From the NCBI GenBank assembly GCA_963573385.1, contig CAUYLG010063096.1:53611-117610 (forward strand): a stretch of DNA of 64,000 nt, in the 5' to 3' direction. The notes below the pieces were generated by a model. The model ran no database searches. It was not told the origin of the DNA and saw only the letters and a program-made list of their open reading frames with translations. Source of the stretch: Cacajao melanocephalus. Its lineage: Eukaryota > Chordata > Mammalia > Primates > Pitheciidae. Positions 16,856 to 26,042 of this stretch are shown here, in pieces (within the stretch, counting starts at the first letter, position 1; each line of letters opens with the position of its first letter). The position numbers were made by a program, and so were the translations under genes.

Positions 16856-17764
16856 CTAGTTTTCGGCCAAGGTTGAGAGTAATTACCTGCCATCAGCAAG
16901 TGTGTCTGCAGCGCTTCTTGATGTTTGCTGATTCCAACTGTGCTTAGAAAGGGCCTAGGCACTGTAGGGGGAAGAAACACCCCTGTCCTTACAAATTAAG
17001 GTGAAGCAGACAGGGGCTGCAGGGCACTCTCCTCCTACTCAGCGCTGAAATCAAATCAGACTCTCTAAAAAAACACTGAGTCCTCCTGGTCTCGCCTTAT
17101 GCCTCTCTATCTCTAGCCCTGCTTTGAAGGTGAAGCATATTTCAAAGATTATTTTTAAATGCAATCTGGCAAAGTCCTGCCTAGAAAATCTCCCAAAAGG
17201 GCCCATGGTGTGTGGAATGTGGCAGAGAGGTGACAGAGTGCAGGCTGAGCCGGTGATGTCTTGCATGTACCTTTTCCGGCCATGGCACTGGGACAGGCTA
17301 GGGTGGTGGCCAGGATCCAGAGGAGAGTGAGAGAATGGCAGTTCCCCCAGGGCAGAATGACCCACAGACAGGTCCAATTTCAATTCCAGATGCAAGAGGC
17401 TGAGACGCAGGCTCCTGCTCCCCACATTCATGCCCATTAGCAAGCCACGCCACATCCAGCAGAAAGACATGCATTGCATAGCAGCCCCCTCCAAGACGGC
17501 AGCGGCTGTGACCCCTCTTCAATCACCCACTCCTCAGACACTTTTGTGGACAGAGCCCAAATAACTTGATTAAGGTAAGATGAAATGAGAAACATTTGCT
17601 TCTTGAAAATTGCTAACATCTGTCCTGACTAGCAGAGCCACGGCTCTTTGTAACTGAGGAAAGAGAATCCCTGAGGAGTGTGGGTGTGGGGATGATGGCG
17701 CTCCCTGTGCACCCACCCCGCACCTGCCTGCCCCTGGAAGCCTGCAGGGAAGACAAGCATTGCC
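16856..17764. other. Unidentified sequence with one half of a possible dispersed repeat
   Basis: No firm family assignment. About 17212-17336 shares its two ends with 19882-19990 ('tggaatgtg' start and the 20-mer ccagaggagagtgagagaat), which hints at a diverged unnamed repeat. Confidence 0.35.
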
Positions 17765-17862
17765 ATAGAAGGACCTGGACCCGAGTCTTGACTCCATCAA
17801 GACTCTGTGTGCCCTTGAGGCAGGTGGTGACCTTTCTGGACTTCAGTTTCCTCGCAGGTTTG
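17765..17862 (-). mobile_element. MIR fragment (antisense)
   Basis: 'cttgactccatcaagactct', 'gcccttgaggcaggtggtga', 'ggacttcagtttcctcgcag' resemble the antisense MIR core ('ccttgggcaagtcact ... cctcagtttcctc'). Confidence 0.6.
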
Positions 17863-18330
17863 TCGGGAGCAGGGACCAGAAGATGGGAGCAGGTGCAGAC
17901 ATGACGGGTGCTTCATTTGTACTCTGGAAAGACCTCCTTCCTTCCTGTGAGCCCAGAAGGAAGTGAGTGAAGTGACCAGCATATGGCCAAAGCTGACCTT
18001 ACGGAGGTGCCTCAGTGGGCGGGGACAGGTCTGGCTTCAGCGTCTGGTCAGGCGAATGAATGACTTCCAAGAAGTGTGCACAGGGAGGTAGCTGGCAGGT
18101 GGACCCAGGGCTGGCCCCGGAGAGGGATCACTGTGATGCCACTTCATAGCTGATGACATGATGACAAGAGGCATCTGAAGATGTTACAATGACCCCATTG
18201 CCTGTCCAAGTCAGGGAGAACACAGGGAAGGAGCCAGGGATGGTGGTTCTGGCATCCCCCAGGTCTACAAGACGGCGTCACCTAACACGGCCACAGCCCC
18301 CCACTTCTGTGCAGACTCCAGATTGGGTCC
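17863..18330. other. Unidentified sequence
   Basis: No repeat, gene or RNA is recognised. Confidence 0.35.
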
Positions 18331-18826
18331 CTGTCATGGATTAGCGATGGCCACAATTACTTGTCATTCTCTCATCAAGAGGTGGAATTTATTTCCCTCC
18401 TATGGACCTGAGCTGGCCACAACAGCTTAACCAAAGGAAGGAGAGGAAGAAGTGATGCTGAGCCAGCTTCTGGCTGTTAAGAAGGCTTCTGCTCCTGCAC
18501 TTTGAGGAGCCTTCAGCCTCCACATGAGAAGCCCCCAGCTCCCTTCACCAGAAAGTCTGCATGGAGCCATCACATAGAGAGGCCACATAGAAAGCCAAGG
18601 CCTTGAGATGACATGGAGAGGCAGCTGTTCCGGGCCTCTGGGAGAGCATCCAGGGGCCTCCAGCCCTGGGTACCTTATGCCTGCAACCTCCTGAGAGACC
18701 CCAAGTGAGACCAGACAAGAACTGCCCAGCTGAGCCTGGTCAACCTTGGAGCCCTGGCAGGGAATAAACACTTGCTGTTCCAAGCTGTTAAGTGCGGGGT
18801 GGTTTATTACACGGCAGTGGCTCGCT
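18331..18826 (+). mobile_element. Old LTR-like repeat, family not assigned
   Basis: The end 'caagctgttaagtgcggggt' and 'ggtttattacacggcagtgg' matches the familiar 3' end 'gccactaagttttggggtgg..gttacacagcaatag' of an ancient LTR. A polyadenylation signal lies in 'gggaataaacac' (18760s). The 5' part 'ggaatttatttccctcc' and 'gacctgagctggcca' fits the same unit. It is probably an ERVL/MaLR-age solo LTR. Confidence 0.55.
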
Positions 18827-19564
18827 GAAGACCTCCCCATTGCTGTCTTTAGGTAACTTTCTGCAGCCCTCATCTGAGAGCCAGGCCCCAGAAATCAGAT
18901 GTGCCCTGCAGCAGGGTCCCTGTAGGGCGTCTCCACCGCATCTCTGTGGTGTGCGTGTCTTCAGGTCACCTCTGACTTTTATGTGCCACACAATGTGCAA
19001 GTGCAGAGGATGCAGGAGGCATCAGATGGCCCTCAAATTGTGAAAGCCCAACAGCCCGTCTCTCAGGGACAGGCTTAAAACACAAACAAGCCCTCCTGAT
19101 TTGCCTTCATCCTCTTCCCTCTCCTGGGACCACCTCTGAGTCAGCCCCTCGGAAGTGTCATCTGTGCTGGCCACTCAGTGCCCTTCAGGCCTGGCTCGTG
19201 CCCACGCTCTCGGCCCAAGGCCACTCCCAGCATCAGGGCAGCGTGGTCCTTGCATCCTCTTGAAGGTGGACTTGGCCTCCTCCAACCCCTGCTAGGCCTC
19301 CTGCTTCAGGGCAGCTCTACTCTGAGGGGTGGCCTGAGCCGTGTCCTCACCAGCACATCCTGACAGACCCAGCCAGCCTCCAGCCTCCCCCAGCCACTGG
19401 CACCGGGGTTGCTACTCCCCACCCACTCCTGACAGGAGCCCCACTCTTCCAGATCAATGGGGAGACATTAGAAACGCTCACTCCGGACCAAGTAACTCTC
19501 TCCAAAAGAGAACTGGGGCCCCTTCACTCACCTTGGCCCCCACTCCACATCTTGGCCTTGGGGG
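18827..19564. other. Unidentified GC-rich sequence
   Basis: No repeat or exon is recognised. C-rich tracts occur at 19190-19440. Open frames up to 116 codons on the plus strand have low-complexity Pro/Ser composition and no motif. Confidence 0.35.
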
Positions 19565-19790
19565 GACAAGTATGGTTTATAGATATTTTTATGAACAATT
19601 TCGGACACATATGAAAGCACAGAGAGATGCAGAAGAGACCCCCATGAGCTGTCCCCAGGGCTCATGGCCATTCTTGTTTCCTGTCACCTAGCCTCTGTCT
19701 CTGCACTCCAGGTTACTCTGAGGCAAATCCCGGCTGTCACATCATTTCTTTATAAATATTCAGATGTGGAGCTCTAGAAGCGAGGACTCC
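19565..19790 (-). mobile_element. L1M 3' UTR fragment (antisense)
   Basis: 'caatttcggacacatatgaa', 'gacccccatgagctgtccc', 'tgaggcaaatcccggctgtc', 'ttataaatattcagatgtgg' track the antisense 3' UTR of old L1M/L1ME elements ('gaacccccatgtaccc ... gaagcaaatcccagacatc'). Confidence 0.65.
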
Positions 19791-20989
19791 CCTCCCTCTT
19801 CAGCTGCAGGACCATCGTCCACAGCTCTAAGAATCTCCTGTGGGCTGGGCCCTGCCCCGCATGCCTCCCAGGTAAGGCCCACTGTGGAATGTGCCAGAAA
19901 TGAGAGCACAGGGCGGACCCTGAGGTGTCAGCTCCCCGGTTTTGGATGCTCTGTAGAACATGGTAGGGCCAGAAGCCAGAGGAGAGTGAGAGAATCACAA
20001 ACAGACATGCAGGACGAGATTCCGAAAGCCGACTGGCCTTGGACGCAGCCCAGCAGCGCTCTGTGCCGACTCTGGTCTCACTGCCTTCCCCTTCAGAGCT
20101 GCCTGGCCTGGTTTTGGTGTCCTCAGAGCTGCAGATCCCCTGAAGGTAAAAATGGCGTAGTCATTCACTGTCACCCCAAGAATAGTGCAGATTCCAGTGG
20201 ATAGCCAAGCCCAGCAGGGGCCATCTGCCCGTGGCCCCCACACCAGTGTCCCTGTACTGCCCCCTCGGTGCTACCCAGAATGCCTCACTCAGAAGCATGG
20301 CCGGACTCCTGGCTTTCCCATAAATCTGAAATGGGGGCCAGAGCAGGGGAAAGAAATATGAGAAATTAAAGGCTGTTTTTATTACATAGCATTTTGAAAT
20401 TGAGCTAGCTTGCAAATTCCTAAAACACGGTAATTTCGCCTTTACGCCATTTTGTGTCTCTCATTGTTTCTGTACCAGCATTTCTAACCTTGACACTATG
20501 GAATTTCAAGCCAGACAATTCTTTGTTGTAGGGGGCCATTCTGAGCATTGTAGACTCCCTAGTCAGTAACCCTGGATGCCAAGAGCCACCTTTCTTCTCC
20601 AAGCTGCGACAACCAAAAATGTCTGCAGACATTGCCAAATGTCCCCTGGAAGACAAAGCTACCCTTTGGTTGACAGCGCTATCTATACAAGAGTAAGTAT
20701 TGAACTCATTTGTATCTTCACGTTATTTCTATTTGTCTTCAATCCTCTCTGAAAGAGATGTTTACTGACTGCTAGATAATTAGAAATGAGGGGCGACTGA
20801 GGATTTTCTCTTTAAGAGCCTCATGTTTGCCTGTCTTAAGGGTTTTCATAAAACTTGCCAGCAGTTTTGTGATCACAATTACTATTAAGACTTCAAATAT
20901 GTATGTTATACTTCAACCAGAAGCAGCTCAACAAAATAAAAACTAAGCAAGTAATTTTGGTATATTAATGTACCTTTTTTTGTTTTTCA
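19791..20989. other. Unidentified sequence
   Basis: No firm repeat. It contains the second member (19882-19990) of the possible unnamed repeat pair with 17.2 kb. AT-rich from 20690 onward. Confidence 0.35.
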
Positions 20990-21284
20990 ATTTTTTTTCT
21001 TGAGATGCAGTTTCGTTCTTGTCGCCCAGGCTGGAATGCAATGGCACGCTCTCGGCTCACCACAACCTCCACTTCCTGGGTTCAAACTATTCTCCTGCCT
21101 CAACCTCCTGAGTAGTTGGGATTACAGGCATGCACCACCACGGCTGGCTATTTTTGCATTTTTAGTAGAGACAGGTTTTCTCCATGTTGGTTAGGCTGGT
21201 CTTGAACTCCCGACCTCAGGTGATCCCCATGCCTTGGCCTCCCAAAGTGCTGGGATTACAGATGTGAGCTACCACACCTGGCCA
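20990..21284 (-). mobile_element. AluS-type SINE (antisense)
   Basis: A T-run at 20990-20999 is followed by antisense Alu, with 'ttagtagagacaggttttct', 'gggattacagatgtgagcta' and an end at 'cacacctggcc'. The copy is moderately diverged. Confidence 0.95.
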
Positions 21285-22002
21285 ATTTTTTTTTTACACG
21301 AGATGGTTGCTAGGGTTGAAGGCAGAAATAAGTTGACCTACTGTGACGTGTTTCCCATAGACTCTTTCTGAGAACTCAGGTCATAATTTTACAGGACTTG
21401 ACCAAACATTTTTATCCATTTTCTTGGATTTTTTTCTCATTTTGTTTTTGCCTTTTTCATTGCACCCCTAAAAGAGGCAAAACACCCTTCACAATGTCCA
21501 CATTGCAGCCAAAGCTGTAATATCTGTGAGATGATTTACATCTAGCTAAAAATTTAGAAGTTTCTGGGGTGACCAGTCCTGCATTCCCCTCACTTTTGCT
21601 GATGATTTCAGGCGATGGTTTGGCCCTGTCCTGCTATCAGAAAGTTCAGATGTCTTTCTTGAGCTCTCAGATGCTAGTGCTGGGGGAAGGTCCCAGGTTG
21701 ATGATCACAGGCCGAGGCAAGCTGGCTGAGGAGCTACAGAGATGCTCACCATGGGCCTCAGGGCCGAGGCTGCAGGAGCTCAGGTCTCAGGCCAGTGCCG
21801 TGCGGCCACAGTGCCTGCTGAGGGTGCAGCACCACAAACCCCCAGCTACAGTGCAAGGGCTTCCTTATAGATGAATTGTCACTTTAGAAAGCAGAGAGTA
21901 GGCCCATGAGGTAATGGACTGAGAACAGGCAGTGAAGAAATAGAGCAAGGGATGGGTGAGTGTCTGTAGCCCCTTAGAGGAGGCCACAGAGAGCTCCATG
22001 GG
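21285..22002. other. Unidentified sequence
   Basis: No repeat, gene or RNA is recognised between the Alu and the duplicated block. Confidence 0.35.
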
Positions 22003-22286
22003 AGGAGGAGGCTGGAGCAGGGAGGCTGATCTGCCTCCCAAAACTGTGCCTTAGACCAAACCTCTCTCCAGCCCGAAAAGAGGCCAGGAAGGCTGGACTG
22101 CCTGTCCCTGCAGCCTCTTTGGGGTGGGGGTGGCAAGAATGTTCCTCTCCAGCAACACATCCAAGCCTCAGCCACTCTGCTTTGAGGCTTAGCTCCAACC
22201 CCTCCCCGGAAGGAGGAGGGAAACACTCACGTCAGAGACCAAGTCCCAGCAGCATCTCCTTAGGACGGAAGATGGAAATGTTAACC
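22003..22286 (+). repeat. Local duplication, copy A (likely donor)
   Basis: This 0.28-kb segment recurs at 23568-23862 in the same orientation, about 95% identical by eye (roughly 13 substitutions, several at CpG) with a 12-bp length difference ('tctcccacgttg' present only in copy B). Copy A has no duplicated flanks, so it looks like the source. The sequence itself belongs to no family I know. Confidence 0.93.
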
Positions 22287-23141
22287 TTTTCTGCTTCCTG
22301 AGCAGGCAGTGAAAGGAAGGCTGTTGTGAAGGATGGGGACCCTGGGGACACTCTGTGCTTGGGGACGTGATGTGCCCTTGACCACGCTGCACAGGGCAGG
22401 GGGTTGGACAGCATTGACCCTTCTGCACAGCAAAGGCATTCAGGGCCCTGGGTTCCCACAGGGCTGGCTGGTCAGCGCCTCACGGGTGCCCAGCTGGGCT
22501 GGGAGTGGCCCCTCTCCCACGGTGGTAAACAAGGCTGGCCTCGGGAGGGGCCGCCCAGATGGCCTGGTACACCCAGCAGGCCGGGCCCAGCTCATTCCAC
22601 TGCAGCCGTGGGGTCCTGGGGACTTAAACAGAAGCCTGTGTCTGCTAACAGAGGGAACTTTGTTTCCTGGAGTGGGCTGCACTTTTTTCTCCTCTCCCTT
22701 CATAGAAGGACGGGGCCACGGAGGCAAGTTTATGTTATTGTTATTTCCAGCTTGGCAAAAATGTAAATGTGAGAGTTCATACTGATGGGAAATCGACAGC
22801 ATTTTCCCTGTGGACGGGCTGCGGCTGTCACCCACTGCTCAGGTCTGGGAGGGCAACTCCCCCAGGGAGGCCAAGGGGAAAAAGGCGAGTGCACACAGAA
22901 GTCGGAAGTAAAGAGGCACCAGCACAGCTGACCCACCTTGCTCCGGAAGCACCCGGACGCCTTCACCACAGCAGCACTGGCCTCTCCCACTGTGCTCCGA
23001 CGCTGCAACCCCGGCCTCACGCGTATCCCTGGGCCTGCCCCAGTGCGAGCTGCCCATGGCCTGTCCCCTTCGCTTCTCCAGATAAGGAGTCACTCTGTTC
23101 CTGGAGTTTTCACAACATCTCATTTAATCTCCATAACAATA
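22287..23141. other. Unidentified GC-rich sequence
   Basis: No repeat or exon is recognised. Open frames up to 150 codons exist on both strands but overlap and carry no known motif. Confidence 0.35.
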
Positions 23142-23285
23142 ATTCATCCATTCATTCATTCAACCATCTATCCAGCCATATGTATTGATGCTGGGCTCTG
23201 GGGTCAGAGAGACAGATGGCACAGATATGGAGAGAGGAACTTCTGGGGAAGACAGAAAGTAAACTGTCAATTACAAGAGGGATGG
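23142..23285 (-). mobile_element. Possible L2 3' end (antisense)
   Basis: 'tccattcattcattcaacc', then 'gaagacagaaagtaaactg', resemble the reversed L2 terminus. Divergence is high and the call is tentative. Confidence 0.4.
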
Positions 23286-23304
23286 ATGAGTGGCCACAAC
23301 AAAA

Positions 23305-23480
23305 GTACTAACCACTAATTACCTGGACCTTGTGATGTGCTGCGCATATATAAACTCACTGGATCTTCCCAATGCCGGGGCAAAGGCCTCATTCCATCCC
23401 CGATCTAGAAAGAGCTGAGTAACTCAGCCACGGCCACGTGGTTGGCAAGCGGCAGAGCTGAAGCGACAGCGCCAGGAATG
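23305..23480 (+). mobile_element. MIR SINE (sense)
   Basis: 'cttgtgatgtgctgcgcata', 'ataaactcactggatcttcc', 'gctgagtaactcagccacgg', 'aagcggcagagctgaag' follow MIR from its core to its 3' part. It sits just before the copy B insertion. Confidence 0.75.
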
Positions 23481-23567
23481 CCAAAGGCTGCTCCCCCAGA
23501 GGCAGCCCTCGGTTTTCTAAGGCTCATGGGAGTTTAGGGGCAGAAACGCACTGAACACCCCTCTCGG

Positions 23568-23862
23568 AAGGGGAGGCTGGAGCAGGGAGGCTGATCTGCC
23601 TCCCAAAACTGTGCCTTAGACCAAACCTCTCTCCAGCCTGAAAAGAGGCCAGGAGGGCTGGATTGCCTGTCCCTGCAGCCTCTTTGGGTTGGGGGCGGCA
23701 AGAATGTTCCTCTCCAGCAGTACATCCAAGCCTCTCCCACGTTGTCAGCCACTCTGCTTTGAGGCTTAGCTCCAACCCCTCCCCAGAAGGAGGAGGAAAA
23801 CACTCATGTCAGAGACCAAGTCCCAGCAGCATCTCCTTAGGATGGAAGATGGAAATGTTAAC
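23568..23862 (+). repeat. Local duplication, copy B: insertion with 18-bp direct repeats
   Basis: Copy of 22003-22286 placed 1.57 kb downstream. It is bounded by actgaacacccctctcgg (23550-23567) and actgaatacccctctcgg (23863-23880), an 18-bp direct repeat with one mismatch. It has no poly-A and no terminal inverted repeats, so it is neither a LINE-driven nor a transposase insertion. It fits repair of a staggered break using nearby DNA as template. Confidence 0.88.
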
Positions 23863-23880
23863 ACTGAATACCCCTCTCGG

Positions 23881-24910
23881 GGTATCGGGGCTGTCTGCAG
23901 AGCCCTGGCCTGCTGTGCCAGGTCAAAGGCTGGTCCTCTCTGAGTATAAGCCAGGACTTAGAGAGAGGTAAACACTGCTGACTGGTTCCTGCCCTCCCAG
24001 TGCTGTCTTGGTCATGCTGGGCCCTCTAACTCCATCCTGCTGGGGAAGAGTCCTAAAGGTTCAGGTAGCCAGGAAGGACCAGTCTAACTCAGTGCTTCAA
24101 GAAGTGACTTAGGCCGCATCGCCCATGTGTGGCCGGCTAGTGCCCCAGGACTTGGCCTAGGAGGAGAGGAAGAAAGAGCTTGGACCGGGAGTTAAACAGC
24201 CTTCCCCTGGATCCTCCACCAATAAAATTGATTAAGCTACTTGCTGCCACTGATTCCGTGGTGCGGGGAGCCAAAGGGGAAATCAAAGCCATCAGCCTGG
24301 AGTGTGGAGCCTGGTGAACAGAGACAGGGAACACAGGCAGAGGCAGGCAGGGAGTGTGTGGTTGGTGGAAGCAGAGTCAGTGATTTGGGCCAGAGCTCCC
24401 CACGTGAGAGTAACTGCGTGTCAGAGGGACAGAGTGTGCGTTGAACAGACATCCCATTTGAACCCAGAAGGAGAAAGCTGTTGTTTGGATCTTCTTGTTA
24501 GACAAGTGAGATTAAGAGACTGACCCCACATCTCAGAAAACCAACTATCCAGGGGCACAACCAAAAAAACATAGTCCAACATATCAATCATGGTCAACAG
24601 CTGAAAAAAGAATGGAAGTGTGAAGGGACCAGAAAAGGAGCACAGGGGTTGCTGCTGCAGCTGCTAATCCCCAGCCCTCCTGCCACTCACCTGGGGACAG
24701 CGCCAGGCACTGCTTGGTCCCCACGGCTTGTGTGGCCGCTCCCCTCTTCCATGCAAAGATGAGATGCATCTTCAGTTAACTTATCCTGTGGTTTGGGGCA
24801 CAAAGGAGAGACAGAGCAGCTTTCTCAAAAATGGGACCCACACAAGTGTCCTATTGCCTGACTCTAACGGTGATGCCATCTGTGTGGACAGGGTTGTGTG
24901 TGTGTCTAGT
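23881..24910. other. Unidentified sequence
   Basis: No repeat, gene or RNA is recognised. Confidence 0.35.
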
Positions 24911-24944
24911 TCTCCCTCTCTTTCTCTCTCTCTCTCTCTCTCTC
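24911..24944. repeat. (CT)n microsatellite
   Basis: Imperfect then perfect CT repeats, followed by 'catgcatgcatgca', a short alternating purine-pyrimidine palindrome. Confidence 0.95.
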
Positions 24945-25108
24945 ATGCATGCATGCAGTCTGAGACCCAGTTAAGAGCCAAGAGACAAGTCTTCATTAAG
25001 CAGACTTTTGCTTAAGCAAAAACTATACCATGGCAGGATGGGTTTTTCCATCCTCACTCAAGTTTTGCTTCTTATATCTCACCTCTGGTGGGAGAGGGGA
25101 CTTTTATC

Positions 25109-25138
25109 TTCATCATCATCATTATTATTATTATTATA
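25109..25138. repeat. (CAT)n/(TTA)n microsatellite
   Basis: Four CAT units pass into about six ATT units. This is a short compound trinucleotide repeat. Confidence 0.95.
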
Positions 25139-25871
25139 TGACATCAAAGTTATGCCAAGAATGATTCATATGTATGAGAATCTGTTTACTGCCACATCTC
25201 CACTATGGTGATGTAACCACCATCACCTTCCCCTGAATGGGGTGGGAACAAGTTGCCCAGCACAGGACATGAATCATGAATGGGTCACTCATCAACCTGG
25301 GGCTGGAGAAAGAGAAAGGGACACCCAAGGGGAACAGGTATGAGCCCCAGGCAAACAGCGAAGATGTTTTCAGCCTCCCCATTCTGTGTCCTTTCAGGTG
25401 ATGGTCAGGCCAGGTAGGGCCGCAAGAGAAGACACAGGAAGGCACAGGAGAATGAAGTCCATTATACTCACAGTCTCCAGAGGGGGGTCACCATGCTCCA
25501 CGCAGGGCCACAGGGGAAGCACCCGTGTTGGTCAGCAGGCAGAAGGCAGGGGCTCAGGGAGAGTCTAGGCCATGGCCTTTGTTGGAGTCTCCTTGGGAAA
25601 GCCAGGGCAGGGTGAGCAGCTTAAGATGGGCTAGTGCAGATAATTTTGAAGGGCTTTGGACTGTCGGGGTGGTCTCCAGCTGGCCCTGGGATCATTAGGC
25701 AGTGGAATATAGCCTTCTATGTGCGGGCCAAATGGATGAGGTATGCCCTGGGTTGGGTAGTTTGCATTTCAAAGGCATGCCCCCTTGCTCTCTCTGAGGA
25801 TTGGCTAACTCCAGAGGGCCAGTGTCTCCCCAGCCAGAAAGGGTTTTCTAAGAGGTCAAAATACCATAAGA
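25139..25871. other. Unidentified sequence
   Basis: No repeat, exon or RNA gene is recognised before the fossil Alu monomer. Confidence 0.35.
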
Positions 25872-26042
25872 AGCTGTGTGAGGTGGTGCGTGCCTGAAAC
25901 CCTCGCTACCCAGGAGGAATAAGGCAGGAGGCTTGTGTGAGCCCAGGAGTTCCAGGCTGTAGTGCACTATGTTTGTGCCTGTGAATAACCACTGCACTTC
26001 AATCTGGGAAATATAGCAAGATCCCATCTCTAAAAAACAAAA
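25872..26042 (+). mobile_element. Fossil Alu monomer (FAM) / deleted 7SL RNA pseudogene
   Basis: It keeps features specific to 7SL rather than modern Alu: 'ggtggtgcgtgcctgaaacc', 'ccaggctgtagtgcactatg', then 'gcctgtgaataaccactgca' joined directly to 'cttcaatctgggaaatatag'. The 7SL S-domain is missing, as in fossil Alu monomers ancestral to Alu. A short A-rich tail ends it. Confidence 0.82.
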
